This document shows positions 1-5,915 of a DNA stretch of 8,663 nucleotides, piece after piece; within the stretch, counting starts at the first letter, position 1, and the number at the start of each line of letters is the position of its first letter. This DNA is from Leucothrix mucor. Its GTDB lineage: Bacteria > Pseudomonadota > Gammaproteobacteria > Thiotrichales > Thiotrichaceae. The stretch is taken from contig DRMS01000400.1 of assembly GCA_011322515.1 (NCBI GenBank), forward strand, positions 1-8,663, read 5' to 3'. The notes under the pieces are model-generated. The model searched no databases and was not told the DNA's origin. It saw only the letters and a list, made by a program, of their open reading frames with translations. The position numbers and the translations under genes were made by a program.

Positions 1-27
1 AATTAATCTTGGAAGTGAATATACAAG

Positions 28-146
28 GTCGGGTTAGATTTTTTTGCTTGCAAAAAAACGTAACCCGACAAGCATTGTTCAACTTGCTGGGTATTGCGTT
101 GGGTTACGTTACCTCGCTACGCTTGATAAGCTAACCCGAGACCTAC
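28..146. repeat. Composite TCGGGTTA / TAACCCGA palindromic repeat
   Basis: Two inverted units lie in tandem. In the first, GTCGGGTTA (28-36) faces TAACCCGAC (61-69), and inside it seven T (39-45) face seven A (52-58) around GCTTGC, giving a hairpin with a two-base mismatch. In the second, TTGGGTTA (99-106) faces TAACCCGA (132-139), followed by ACCTACGC. Short repeats with a GTTGGGTTA or TCGGGTTA core and a CCTACG end are, as I recall, common between genes in gammaproteobacteria and cyanobacteria, and they behave like non-autonomous mobile repeats. I see no open reading frame here. The copy number in this genome is unknown. Confidence 0.6.
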
Positions 147-153
147 GCAGGAT

Positions 154-177
154 TTGTCCCGCCTTAAATTGGCAGCC
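154..177 (+). repeat. Solo copy of a dispersed repeat end
   Basis: This 24-base stretch matches 2752-2775 at 21 of 24 positions, and all three differences are transitions. It shares TTGTCCCGC, then TTAA, TTGG and AGCC. At the second site the sequence forms the right arm of an inverted pair. Here no left arm is visible, so the partner is either lost or lies left of the window. It directly follows the TCGGGTTA repeat, so two repeat families adjoin. Confidence 0.55.
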
Positions 178-327
178 TCCTTTGCCTCGGAAAGGAAAAA
201 ACGAAAATTTAATAAGCCTTTGAATTTATGGAGTGTCCCAGCTAAAATTCCCTTGTCAGGAGCGTTGCGTGTTTATTTGACAGGATAATATCTATATTCC
301 TTGGATATAAAAAATAGTTTTCTTACA

Positions 328-379
328 AAGACGCAGGGTACAGAAAAGGTGTCTCTTTTCTTGGTGTACTCTACGTCTT
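328..379. terminator. Long hairpin downstream of the SGNH gene, possible terminator
   Basis: AAGACG (328-333) pairs with CGTCTT (374-379), and AGAAAAG pairs with CTTTTCT around a six-base loop. In between, AG.GTAC pairs with GTAC.CT. The right side carries a four-base bulge. A run of eight T (390-397) starts ten bases beyond the stem on the plus strand. On the minus strand, the direction of the gene ending at 489, only a short T-rich stretch follows. It could end transcription of the leftward operon, but neither direction has a T-run right at the stem. The rest of 178-488 shows no gene or clear signal. Confidence 0.35.
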
Positions 380-488
380 CATTAAATAATTTTTTTTATT
401 CTAATACAATGAATCAACAGGCTTTTTCGACTTAGATTGATGGAAAAGAATCATTGATCAGCAGATAATAATTGCTTACAGATCATAT

Positions 489-1352
489 TTACATCCTTCC
501 TAAAATAGACTTCTGAAACAGGATTTTTCCAGCCTGCTTAGCTCCATATCGGGTAAAATGCCAGCCATCATAAGAAAATAAGCGTAGATGATCGGTAAAT
601 ACAGGGCATTTTTTATTAGAGCCACATAATAGCTTGGTTTGGTCAACAAAAGTCATGTGCCCTTTAATGCGTTGACGTAAAATGGTATTTATTTTTTGTA
701 CATCGGGATTAACATCATTTTTTAGTGCTAATAACTCATTTCTAGACATTCCCATATAACGCCTTGCCGTTATATTGCCAAAGTTCTTACTGCCAATTAC
801 AATTATTTTTTGATGTGATTTTAACCGTAAGTGCTTAATTGTAAAAGGTAATATACGGGCTGTGTTCAATTTCCAGCGAGCGGCAAAAATAATAATATCA
901 GCCTCGTTCATCTGTTTTTTTGCCTGAGAAAGACTATCCGTGCGTGCTTCATTTGAACATAAGGCACGGTCTTTAGCGGCTACAAACTTACCTCCTTTGC
1001 CATGCAATACCAGTTGACACTGATAAGGAATATAGCGCATGCTAATTTGATAATTTTGTAAATAATTATTTTCGCGCATCGCATTGAGGAAATCACAACC
1101 ATGACTATCGCCAATTAAAAGAATTTTTCTTTTAGGACTCTTTTTATTAAACGGCTTTTTGCGAATAGCATTACAGCGTGAAAATGTATATTTGCCATTA
1201 ACTCCCACATTAGAATCAGCCAATATGTTTCTTTGCATCAAGGCAGATGATTTAGCAGGTGAGGCGTTTACCGTCAGAGTAAAGAGCACAGTGGAAAGAC
1301 TAAAAAATGTAACGAGAAAGGTGAGTATTCTCGGCTTTTTATAAAATAGCAT
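489..1352 (-). CDS. Exported SGNH-fold hydrolase-like protein
   Basis: A 287-residue protein with a clear signal peptide: basic start (YKKPR), a hydrophobic stretch to about residue 28, and a likely cleavage after VNA near residue 30. The mature part carries IGDSHG at 80-85, which fits SGNH block I with Ser83 as nucleophile, and YDGWHFT at 261-267, which supplies the Asp262/His265 pair of block V. This layout resembles the C-terminal SGNH domain of OafA-type O-acyltransferases, but here it stands alone without the membrane acyltransferase. Six cysteines in the mature part could form disulfides, as expected outside the cytoplasm. The substrate is unknown; removing or moving acyl groups on surface glycans is an inference. 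I chose the ATG at 1352 over an in-frame TTG at 1400 because it begins a normal signal peptide and follows AAAGAG at eight bases; the TTG has no ribosome site. It lies 61 bp after the YheT-like gene, probably in one operon. Confidence 0.7.
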   Translation of the reverse strand: MLFYKKPRILTFLVTFFSLSTVLFTLTVNASPAKSSALMQRNILADSNVGVNGKYTFSRCNAIRKKPFNKKSPKRKILLIGDSHGCDFLNAMRENNYLQNYQISMRYIPYQCQLVLHGKGGKFVAAKDRALCSNEARTDSLSQAKKQMNEADIIIFAARWKLNTARILPFTIKHLRLKSHQKIIVIGSKNFGNITARRYMGMSRNELLALKNDVNPDVQKINTILRQRIKGHMTFVDQTKLLCGSNKKCPVFTDHLRLFSYDGWHFTRYGAKQAGKILFQKSILGRM

Positions 1353-1413
1353 ATGAAAATCTCTTTGTTTTAGGTGGGGATAATTTACTATAGATAACAA
1401 GCAATTTCAGTGT

Positions 1414-2379
1414 TTATTTCAACCAATTTATTACTCTTTTATCAATCCAATAGAGTGCTTGCCAAGGAAATTTTCCACCAATAAAACCCACATGCCCCCC
1501 TGACTTAGATAATTCTAACTCCACATTATCAGGCAACTCCTTTGTGGTAGGTGCGGTGTGTGGATACATAAAAGGATCATCTTCAGCATGTAAAATCAAT
1601 GTTGGTAGGGTGATATTTTTAACAAACTGCCGACTACTACAACGTTGATAATAATCATCAGTCCCTTTAAAACCATGCAAAGGAGCGGTCACTTGCTGAT
1701 CAAAATCATAAAATGTTTTGAGATTTTTAACATCAACCAACAAAGGCGAAGGAATAGTTCTGAATTTATCCGTGTATTTTTTTTGCAAACGTGAGATTAA
1801 ATGGTGCTGATAAAGTTTAGAAAAGCCTTGATTCATTCTTTTTGCCGCATCTGATAACTGAAAAGGCACTGAAATAGCAATCGCAGATTCTGTACCAGCC
1901 TCATTTTTCTGCTCACCTAGCCATTTAAGCAAAACATTACCGCCCAGAGAAAAACCAATAACAGCACGAAGTTTACGCTGATGCTTTTGCGTTAGGTAGT
2001 GAACAACAAACTGTAAATCCTCCGTTTCACCACTGTGATAACTGCGTGGTAAATTATTATGCTCGTCGCTACAGCCACGGAAATGCATAAAGTAAACACC
2101 GTAGCCTGCATCCACAAGCGACTTAATCAGCGTCTTAGCATAAGGAGAAGAAAGTGAACCTTCCAAGCCATGAAGTATTAGAACGATAGGCTTATTATTA
2201 ATTTTCCCTGTAATATTTTGACTGACACTTAAATCAATAAAATCGCCATCATTCAGTGTCAGTCTAAGATTATTGAGTGTAAGGGCAGGGGATTTGCGAA
2301 AAAAGGTTGACCAAAGTGTTTGTAAATGAGCATTCGGTAGCCACCATGCGGGTTTGAAGTTGCTTTTTGTTATTGGCAT
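1414..2379 (-). CDS. yheT: YheT-like alpha/beta-fold hydrolase
   Basis: A 321-residue cytosolic hydrolase of the YheT family (UPF0017), close to the usual length of about 320-340. The family signature PAWWLPNAHLQT lies at 10-21. The oxyanion loop HGLEGS is at 70-75, and the nucleophile elbow GFSLGGN at 142-148 places Ser144 as nucleophile. HAEDDPF (264-270) supplies the acid, and GGHVGF (294-299) supplies His296. No signal peptide is visible. The physiological substrate of YheT proteins is not settled; ester hydrolysis is known for some relatives. The start fits the family N-terminus although no purine-rich ribosome site precedes the ATG. It is the first gene of a probable two-gene unit with the exported SGNH protein downstream. 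The shared hydrolase theme hints at a common lipid or acyl role, which is an inference. Confidence 0.88.
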   Translation of the reverse strand: MPITKSNFKPAWWLPNAHLQTLWSTFFRKSPALTLNNLRLTLNDGDFIDLSVSQNITGKINNKPIVLILHGLEGSLSSPYAKTLIKSLVDAGYGVYFMHFRGCSDEHNNLPRSYHSGETEDLQFVVHYLTQKHQRKLRAVIGFSLGGNVLLKWLGEQKNEAGTESAIAISVPFQLSDAAKRMNQGFSKLYQHHLISRLQKKYTDKFRTIPSPLLVDVKNLKTFYDFDQQVTAPLHGFKGTDDYYQRCSSRQFVKNITLPTLILHAEDDPFMYPHTAPTTKELPDNVELELSKSGGHVGFIGGKFPWQALYWIDKRVINWLK

Positions 2380-2419
2380 TATGCTAATGTAATTGAAAGA
2401 GAGAGGGGTAAGTTGAACT

Positions 2420-2449
2420 TTAATAAAGTCACGAGTGGGTCGCTTGCAA
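2420..2449 (-). promoter_or_regulatory. Possible promoter of the yheT-like gene
   Basis: On the minus strand TTGCAA (2444-2449) is followed after 18 bases by TATTAA (2420-2425), about 40 bp before the start codon. The TTGCAA sits inside a small dyad, TCGCTT (2440-2445) facing AAGCGA (2454-2459), which could be an operator. This is assigned on motif and position only. Confidence 0.35.
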
Positions 2450-2580
2450 AATTAAGCGATAATTGATCAAATTTAGGCCTCCTCCATTAGAGAGAAAAGT
2501 AGTTTGCACTTTTTATCCGTCATCTCCGCATGTTTTAGCAAAGATCTGGTTGGTTAAGCGATGTTCCCCACTACAAAACA

Positions 2581-2611
2581 CCTCAGAGATGAGGAGTAAT
2601 TGTCAATTACT
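2581..2611. repeat. Two adjoining small palindromes
   Basis: CCTCA-GAGA-TGAGG (2581-2594) is directly followed by AGTAATTG-T-CAATTACT (2595-2611), a 17-base palindrome with one central base. No T-run follows on either strand, so this is not a standard terminator. It lies in the 406-bp gap between the ubiM-like and yheT-like genes, outside the nested repeat. An operator is possible, but no regulator can be named. The stretch 2460-2580 shows nothing else I can support. Confidence 0.4.
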
Positions 2612-2632
2612 TAATAAAGGATGTGAAATACA

Positions 2633-2775
2633 GCTACCAGTTTAAGGTGGGATAGTTCATGTTTTTGCTATTCACCCGCATCCTTCGACAAGCTCAGGAA
2701 GCTAGCTCCCTGAGCTTGTCGAAGGATGCGGGTTGTTTGCTATGGCGTTACTTGTCCCGCTTTAAGTTGGTAGCC
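2633..2775. mobile_element. Nested palindromic element (MITE-like) holding a REP-like hairpin
   Basis: Outer arms: 2633-2655 faces 2752-2774, with 17 of 23 positions complementary and the other six all G-T pairs. Both ends show GCTACCA or its complement. In the middle lies a perfect hairpin (2674-2733). The octamer TTTGCTAT occurs directly at 2664-2671 and again at 2736-2743, on either side of that hairpin, as expected if the hairpin inserted with an 8-bp target duplication. A copy of the right outer arm occurs at 154-177. No coding capacity for a transposase is present, so any movement would rely on an enzyme elsewhere. Confidence 0.6.
2674..2733. repeat. Perfect 25-bp inverted repeat (REP-like)
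   Basis: Arm 2674-2698 is the exact complement of 2709-2733, with a ten-base loop that contains AGCTAGCT. The arm core is CTTCGACAAGCTCAGG, facing CCTGAGCTTGTCGAAG. I recall this motif as a frequent intergenic repeat in proteobacterial and environmental genomes; no database check was possible. It lies about 50 bp after the ubiM-like stop on the minus strand and could slow or end that transcript, but no T-run follows. Confidence 0.75.
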
Positions 2776-2785
2776 AAAATACTGA

Positions 2786-4033
2786 CTACATAGATTTTCT
2801 AGGTAATAATTTTTTAAAAGGTAAAGGAGGGAATGATGGCAGTGGTGGTAAAAAATCTACATTCCCTGTTTCTGTTAGCTTTGCTGTGATTAAGTGGCGA
2901 ATAGGAGGGAAGTTATTAGCTACTCTTAATGCGGCACCTCTAATGATTTTCGCAGGTCTTGTTTCATTAGTAAATAAACCAACAATATGATTAGTTCCAT
3001 GATAAAGGAGCTTAGTAACACGCATATGTTTGCGTTCATACTTCTTTAGCACCGTCATTGATGCAATATCTTTCCCGCGTGCTTTTGCTTTTTTGATTTC
3101 ACCTGCCAGCGTGTCCCCGCCCCGTAGTCCTAAATTAAATCCATGAGCAGTAACGGGATGCATTCCTACCGATGCATCGCCAACAACCGCGTAACGATTA
3201 CTCACAAATTTATCGGCATGTACGGCTATTAATGGGTAAGAATGACGTTTTCCAACAAGGCTTATTTTGCCTAACTTATTGCCAAACCATTGTTGTATTT
3301 GATGATTAAATTGTTCATCCGTCATTTTTAATAGTTTGTCGACTTTATAGTTGGAAATAGTGATAACGACTGAGGATAAGTTTCCTGTCATGGGTAGTAG
3401 TGCCATTGTTTTTCCATAGTGGAAGCATTCAAAAGCGGTTTGTTGATGTGAAAGCTCATGCTCCATGCGACATACAATAGCAGTTCTTGAAAAGTCTTGC
3501 ATTGCGGTGCTAATACCCATTTTTCGACGAGTTTCTGAAAAACGACTATCAGATGATACGATTAAAGAAGCGGTTAGTGTTTCACCTGTTGATAGTGTCA
3601 CATTACCTGATGACGAATTAGTCTCAACATGGGTCACAGAACAGTCAGTTATTAATTTGATATTTTTAAAGGTTGCCACCTCATCATAAAATGCTTTGCG
3701 AATGAGATGATTCGGAATTAAGTAACCAAGTGCTTCAAGTGCTTTTGACGGGAGAGTAAAATCAAGAGAGTAGGTAGAGTCACCATTTAAAACTTTTGCC
3801 TTTTTAATGGGGGAAATGGAGTCAGGTTCAATTCTCCCCCAAGCGCCTAACTGCTTCATTAACTTAACAGATAAATGTGTTAGGGCAATTTCGCGACCAT
3901 CTTCGGCAGGATTTTCAATGTTTTTTAGAGGGGATCTTTCTATTAGTAATAGTCGTAGTTTAGAATCTGCTAAAGAGCGTGCAAAGCTTAACCCAGCAGG
4001 TCCAGCACCAATAATAATGACATCGTAGTCCAT
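2786..4033 (-). CDS. ubiM: UbiM-like FAD-dependent ubiquinone-ring hydroxylase
   Basis: A 415-residue flavoprotein monooxygenase of the UbiH/UbiF/COQ6 group. The N-terminal dinucleotide-binding site DVIIIGAGPAGLS (GAGPAG at 9-14) ends in an acidic residue, Glu32, in LIERS. DGREIALTH at 45-53 is the family motif near the FAD, DSRFSETRR is at 162-170, and the second FAD motif GDASVGMHPVTAHGFN is at 285-300. The pairing of DGREIALTH with GDA.VGMHPVTAHGFNLGL is what I recall of UbiM rather than UbiH, UbiF or UbiI, so ring hydroxylation in ubiquinone synthesis is likely. The exact carbon(s) cannot be read from sequence. No membrane segment is seen. It stands alone, with a repeat element downstream and a large palindrome upstream. 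The ATG at 4033 is preferred to the one at 4045 because GGAG lies six bases upstream. Confidence 0.72.
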   Translation of the reverse strand: MDYDVIIIGAGPAGLSFARSLADSKLRLLLIERSPLKNIENPAEDGREIALTHLSVKLMKQLGAWGRIEPDSISPIKKAKVLNGDSTYSLDFTLPSKALEALGYLIPNHLIRKAFYDEVATFKNIKLITDCSVTHVETNSSSGNVTLSTGETLTASLIVSSDSRFSETRRKMGISTAMQDFSRTAIVCRMEHELSHQQTAFECFHYGKTMALLPMTGNLSSVVITISNYKVDKLLKMTDEQFNHQIQQWFGNKLGKISLVGKRHSYPLIAVHADKFVSNRYAVVGDASVGMHPVTAHGFNLGLRGGDTLAGEIKKAKARGKDIASMTVLKKYERKHMRVTKLLYHGTNHIVGLFTNETRPAKIIRGAALRVANNFPPIRHLITAKLTETGNVDFLPPLPSFPPLPFKKLLPRKSM

Positions 4034-4038
4034 GCTAA

Positions 4039-4042
4039 TCTC
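4039..4042 (-). promoter_or_regulatory. Ribosome binding site that decides the ubiM-like start
   Basis: On the minus strand GGAG (in ATGGAGATTAGC) lies about six bases before the ATG at 4033. The in-frame ATG at 4045 has only TTTATCAG in front of it and itself overlaps this ribosome site. The shorter protein begins MDYDVIIIGAG, as usual for the family. Confidence 0.6.
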
Positions 4043-4114
4043 CATCTGATAAAGGTAAATAATAACACGATGAGTTTGTTATAGTATTCGATTTGTAAAC
4101 TCTTCTGTCGTTTA

Positions 4115-4314
4115 GAACTTCCTTAGGAAGTTCCAAGCAATGATTTTACCCATCTTACTTGCCCTTTTGTTCCTGCTTGAATCATCTCAATCGTTGCGTA
4201 GAGCAACTATGCGCCTCTTGAGATGTTCCAATCAGGAACAAAAAATCAGCGCCATATAGGTAAATTCATTACTTGAAACTTCCTTGGCGCTCTATCAAAC
4301 CTATCTTGATAGAG
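4115..4314. repeat. Large imperfect palindrome plus flanking hairpins between ubiM and cbiX
   Basis: Four nested pairings share one centre. The outer arms 4126-4150 and 4259-4283 agree at 22 of 25 positions. TTTTGTTCCTG (4165-4175) pairs with 4233-4243, CATCTCAA (4183-4190) with TTGAGATG (4218-4225), and GTTGC (4193-4197) with GCAAC (4203-4207). On the left, GAACTTCC (4115-4122) can also pair with GGAAGTTC (4126-4133), competing with the outer stem. On the right, CTCTATCAA (4290-4298) pairs with TTGATAGAG (4306-4314). Two of the three outer mismatches become G-U pairs in minus-strand RNA, so the fold is better in the ubiM direction. It could be an RNA leader or a mobile repeat. Together with 4034-4114 and 4315-4355, which hold the start regions, it fills the divergent gap. 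Confidence 0.6.
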
Positions 4315-4355
4315 TACGAGTATAGTTTATGTATTTTCTTTTTTAGGTAAAGTGA

Positions 4356-5210
4356 TTGTTGAATTCAAATAATAATGTTACGCCAATAGTCTTGCTGGTT
4401 GATAATGGTTCAATTCGTGCTGATGCGACTAAACAGTTACGAATATTAGCCAAAAAGCTGAGTGTTGTTGCCAAAATTAAAGTACAGCCTGTTTCATTGC
4501 GCCATGCGGATAAAATTTCTGCTGAGCTGTTAGATGGCGAGGTTGCGCAGGTTTTTCTTTCTTTTATGGATGAATATTTATCACAGGGAGAGAGGAAGTT
4601 TATAATATTGCCGTTATTCTTTGCCGAAGGAAGAGCAGTAACAGAGCTAATTAGTAATCAGCTATTATCTTTTCAGGCTTTATACACTAATTTTACTTTT
4701 CAGGTAGCTGATGTCGTTTATCCACTACCGAATGGTGAACCCTTATTAGTCGATATGATTTATGATCTGATATTAAAGAAAGCTGAAGGTTCTCCGTTAT
4801 CTAAAAAAAACATTGTTTTGGTTGATCATGGATCTCCACAGCCGCGTGTTACAGAAGTGCGCAAACATTTGGCAAAATTAGTACAAAAAAAACTTTCTAC
4901 TACTGGGGCGCTCGCAGAGGCGGTCATGGAGCGAAGAAAGGGGGATGAATATTTATTTAATGGGGAGTTGCTACAAGACTGGCTAACTAGAAAAGCTCAG
5001 GCAGGGGAGAAGTCAGTAATTGTGTGCTTGTTATTTTTCCTTGCAGGAAGACATGCGGGCAAGGGGGGAGATATTGATGAAATTTGTAGAAAAGTGGAGG
5101 ATGAATATCCAAAGTTTAAAATTGCAGTTTGCCCCTTAATTGCAGGGCATAAAGAACTTGTATCGATTTTACTGGCACGCTTGCAAGTAGCGCAACAAAA
5201 AATTGAATGA
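4356..5210 (+). CDS. CbiX/SirB-type sirohydrochlorin chelatase, double domain
   Basis: A 284-residue cytosolic protein built of two CbiX-like halves, about 8-140 and 150-280. Family members insert Fe or Co into sirohydrochlorin for siroheme or cobalamin. The C-terminal half keeps the usual first strand IVLVDHGS (His158) and LLFFLAGRHAGKGGDI (His233), the two histidines expected to handle the metal. The N-terminal half has VLLVDNGS, with Asn17 where His is expected, and LPLFFAEGRAVTEL, with Ala94 at the second His position, so it is probably not catalytic and may only complete the fold. Which metal is used cannot be read from the sequence. The start is TTG at 4356 with AGGT seven bases upstream; TTG at 4359 is an alternative. 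It is transcribed away from ubiM and ends one base from merR. No cobalamin riboswitch is seen upstream. Confidence 0.78.
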   Translation: MLNSNNNVTPIVLLVDNGSIRADATKQLRILAKKLSVVAKIKVQPVSLRHADKISAELLDGEVAQVFLSFMDEYLSQGERKFIILPLFFAEGRAVTELISNQLLSFQALYTNFTFQVADVVYPLPNGEPLLVDMIYDLILKKAEGSPLSKKNIVLVDHGSPQPRVTEVRKHLAKLVQKKLSTTGALAEAVMERRKGDEYLFNGELLQDWLTRKAQAGEKSVIVCLLFFLAGRHAGKGGDIDEICRKVEDEYPKFKIAVCPLIAGHKELVSILLARLQVAQQKIE

Positions 5211-5211
5211 C

Positions 5212-5568
5212 CTAAGCTTTAATAACCTCAAGGATACCTTCCAATTCTTTGATAAGCTGGCGTGTTAACTGACCTGTTTGGCGATTATCTTCCTCTGCTT
5301 CTTCACCGCTAAGCTTATGACGTGCACCACTAATGGTGTAGCCTTGCATATAAAGAAGATCTCTGATTTGGCGAATTAGCAATACATCTTGGCGCTGATA
5401 ATAGCGTCGATTACCACGACGTTTCATCGGCTTTAGATTTGGAAATTCCTGTTCCCAATAGCGCAGCACATGTGATTTGACTGCGCATAAGTCACTTACT
5501 TCACCAATGGTGAAATAGCGCTTACTTGGAATAGTAGGAAGTTCGTTATTATTACTAGGCTCCAGCAT
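5212..5568 (-). CDS. MerR-family regulator downstream of ihfA
   Basis: A 118-residue protein with an N-terminal winged helix of the MerR type: FTIGEVSDLCAVKSHVLRYW (19-38) is the helix-turn-helix, and RRGNRRYY (50-57) is the wing. A helical region follows (61-86), then an acidic and polar tail likely to form a short coiled coil for dimerisation (94-117). No cysteine or other effector-binding domain follows, so no metal or drug ligand can be inferred. A small MerR-like gene right after ihfA is a recurring arrangement in gammaproteobacteria. Its start overlaps the end of ihfA by 14 bp and has no strong ribosome site, suggesting translational coupling. The stop codon lies one base from the convergent chelatase stop. 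Confidence 0.88.
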   Translation of the reverse strand: MLEPSNNNELPTIPSKRYFTIGEVSDLCAVKSHVLRYWEQEFPNLKPMKRRGNRRYYQRQDVLLIRQIRDLLYMQGYTISGARHKLSGEEAEEDNRQTGQLTRQLIKELEGILEVIKA

Positions 5569-5851
5569 AGCTTTCTACTCGTTGCTTAAGTTTTTGTCCT
5601 GGGCGGAAGGTAACAACACGTCTAGCGCTGACAGGAATAGGTTTTCCAGTTTTCGGATTACGTCCTGGTCGTTGTTTTTTATCGCGTAACATAAAGTTAC
5701 CAAACCCAGAAAGTTTTACATGCTGACCTGTTTCTAATGCGATGCGAATTTCTTCAAAAAACATCTCTACCAGTTCTTTTGCTTCGCGTTTATTTAATCC
5801 TAGCTCATCAAAAAGGTTTTCAACCATATCGGCTTTGGTTAATGTGCTCAT
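5555..5851 (-). CDS. ihfA: Integration host factor subunit alpha
   Basis: A 98-residue DNA-bending protein of the HU/IHF family, the usual length for IHF alpha. The N-terminal helices begin MSTLTKADMVENLFDELGLN, typical of IhfA. KLSGFGNF (46-53) is the conserved sheet motif. The DNA-intercalating arm holds GRNPKTG at 63-69, with Pro66 at the tip, and TFRPGQKLKQRV closes the fold. It pairs with IhfB, not in this window, to bend DNA in transcription, recombination and replication. It lies in the conserved pheS-pheT-ihfA order, but 324 bp separate it from pheT, which implies its own promoter. GGAG (5863-5866) precedes the ATG by 11 bases. The paired consensus IHF sites upstream suggest autorepression. 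Confidence 0.97.
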   Translation of the reverse strand: MSTLTKADMVENLFDELGLNKREAKELVEMFFEEIRIALETGQHVKLSGFGNFMLRDKKQRPGRNPKTGKPIPVSARRVVTFRPGQKLKQRVESYAGA

Positions 5852-5874
5852 AAGTTAATCTGCTCCTAGCTTCT

Positions 5875-5887
5875 TATCAATCTATTG
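5875..5887 (+). promoter_or_regulatory. IHF consensus site 1 upstream of ihfA
   Basis: TATCAATCTATTG matches the IHF consensus WATCAANNNNTTR at every specified base. It lies in the ihfA leader, 24 bp before the start codon. With site 2 it forms an inverted pair whose 11-base arms (5876-5886 and 5902-5912) are exactly complementary across a 15-base spacer. Confidence 0.6.
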
Positions 5888-5900
5888 GTATTAGTTTTGT

Positions 5901-5913
5901 TAATAGATTGATT
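5901..5913 (-). promoter_or_regulatory. IHF consensus site 2, inverted, at the predicted ihfA start
   Basis: On the minus strand AATCAATCTATTA matches WATCAANNNNTTR at every specified base. It faces site 1 and begins three bases after the proposed -10 box, so bound IHF would cover the transcription start. A further TCTATT (5913-5918) pairs with AATAGA (5902-5907) across five bases, so the dyad has two possible partners. Confidence 0.6.
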
Positions 5914-5915
5914 CT

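Noticed and set aside
277..300. Perfect TTGACA -35 box on the plus strand
   Set aside because: No fitting -10 box lies 16-18 bases downstream and no plus-strand gene follows.
455..485. Hairpin right after the SGNH gene as terminator
   Set aside because: The stem is short and bulged (TGATC/GATCA, AGCA/TGCT) with no T-run.
1353..1400. TTG start at 1400 adding 16 residues to the SGNH protein
   Set aside because: No ribosome site, and it would put a polar stretch before a normal signal peptide.
2463..2645. 60-codon plus-strand ORF
   Set aside because: No ribosome site or recognisable family; it runs through two palindromes into the nested repeat, so it is likely a chance ORF.
4284..4355. Cobalamin riboswitch before the chelatase gene
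   Set aside because: No B12-box-like GCCACTG or matching core is present; only a simple 9-bp hairpin is seen.
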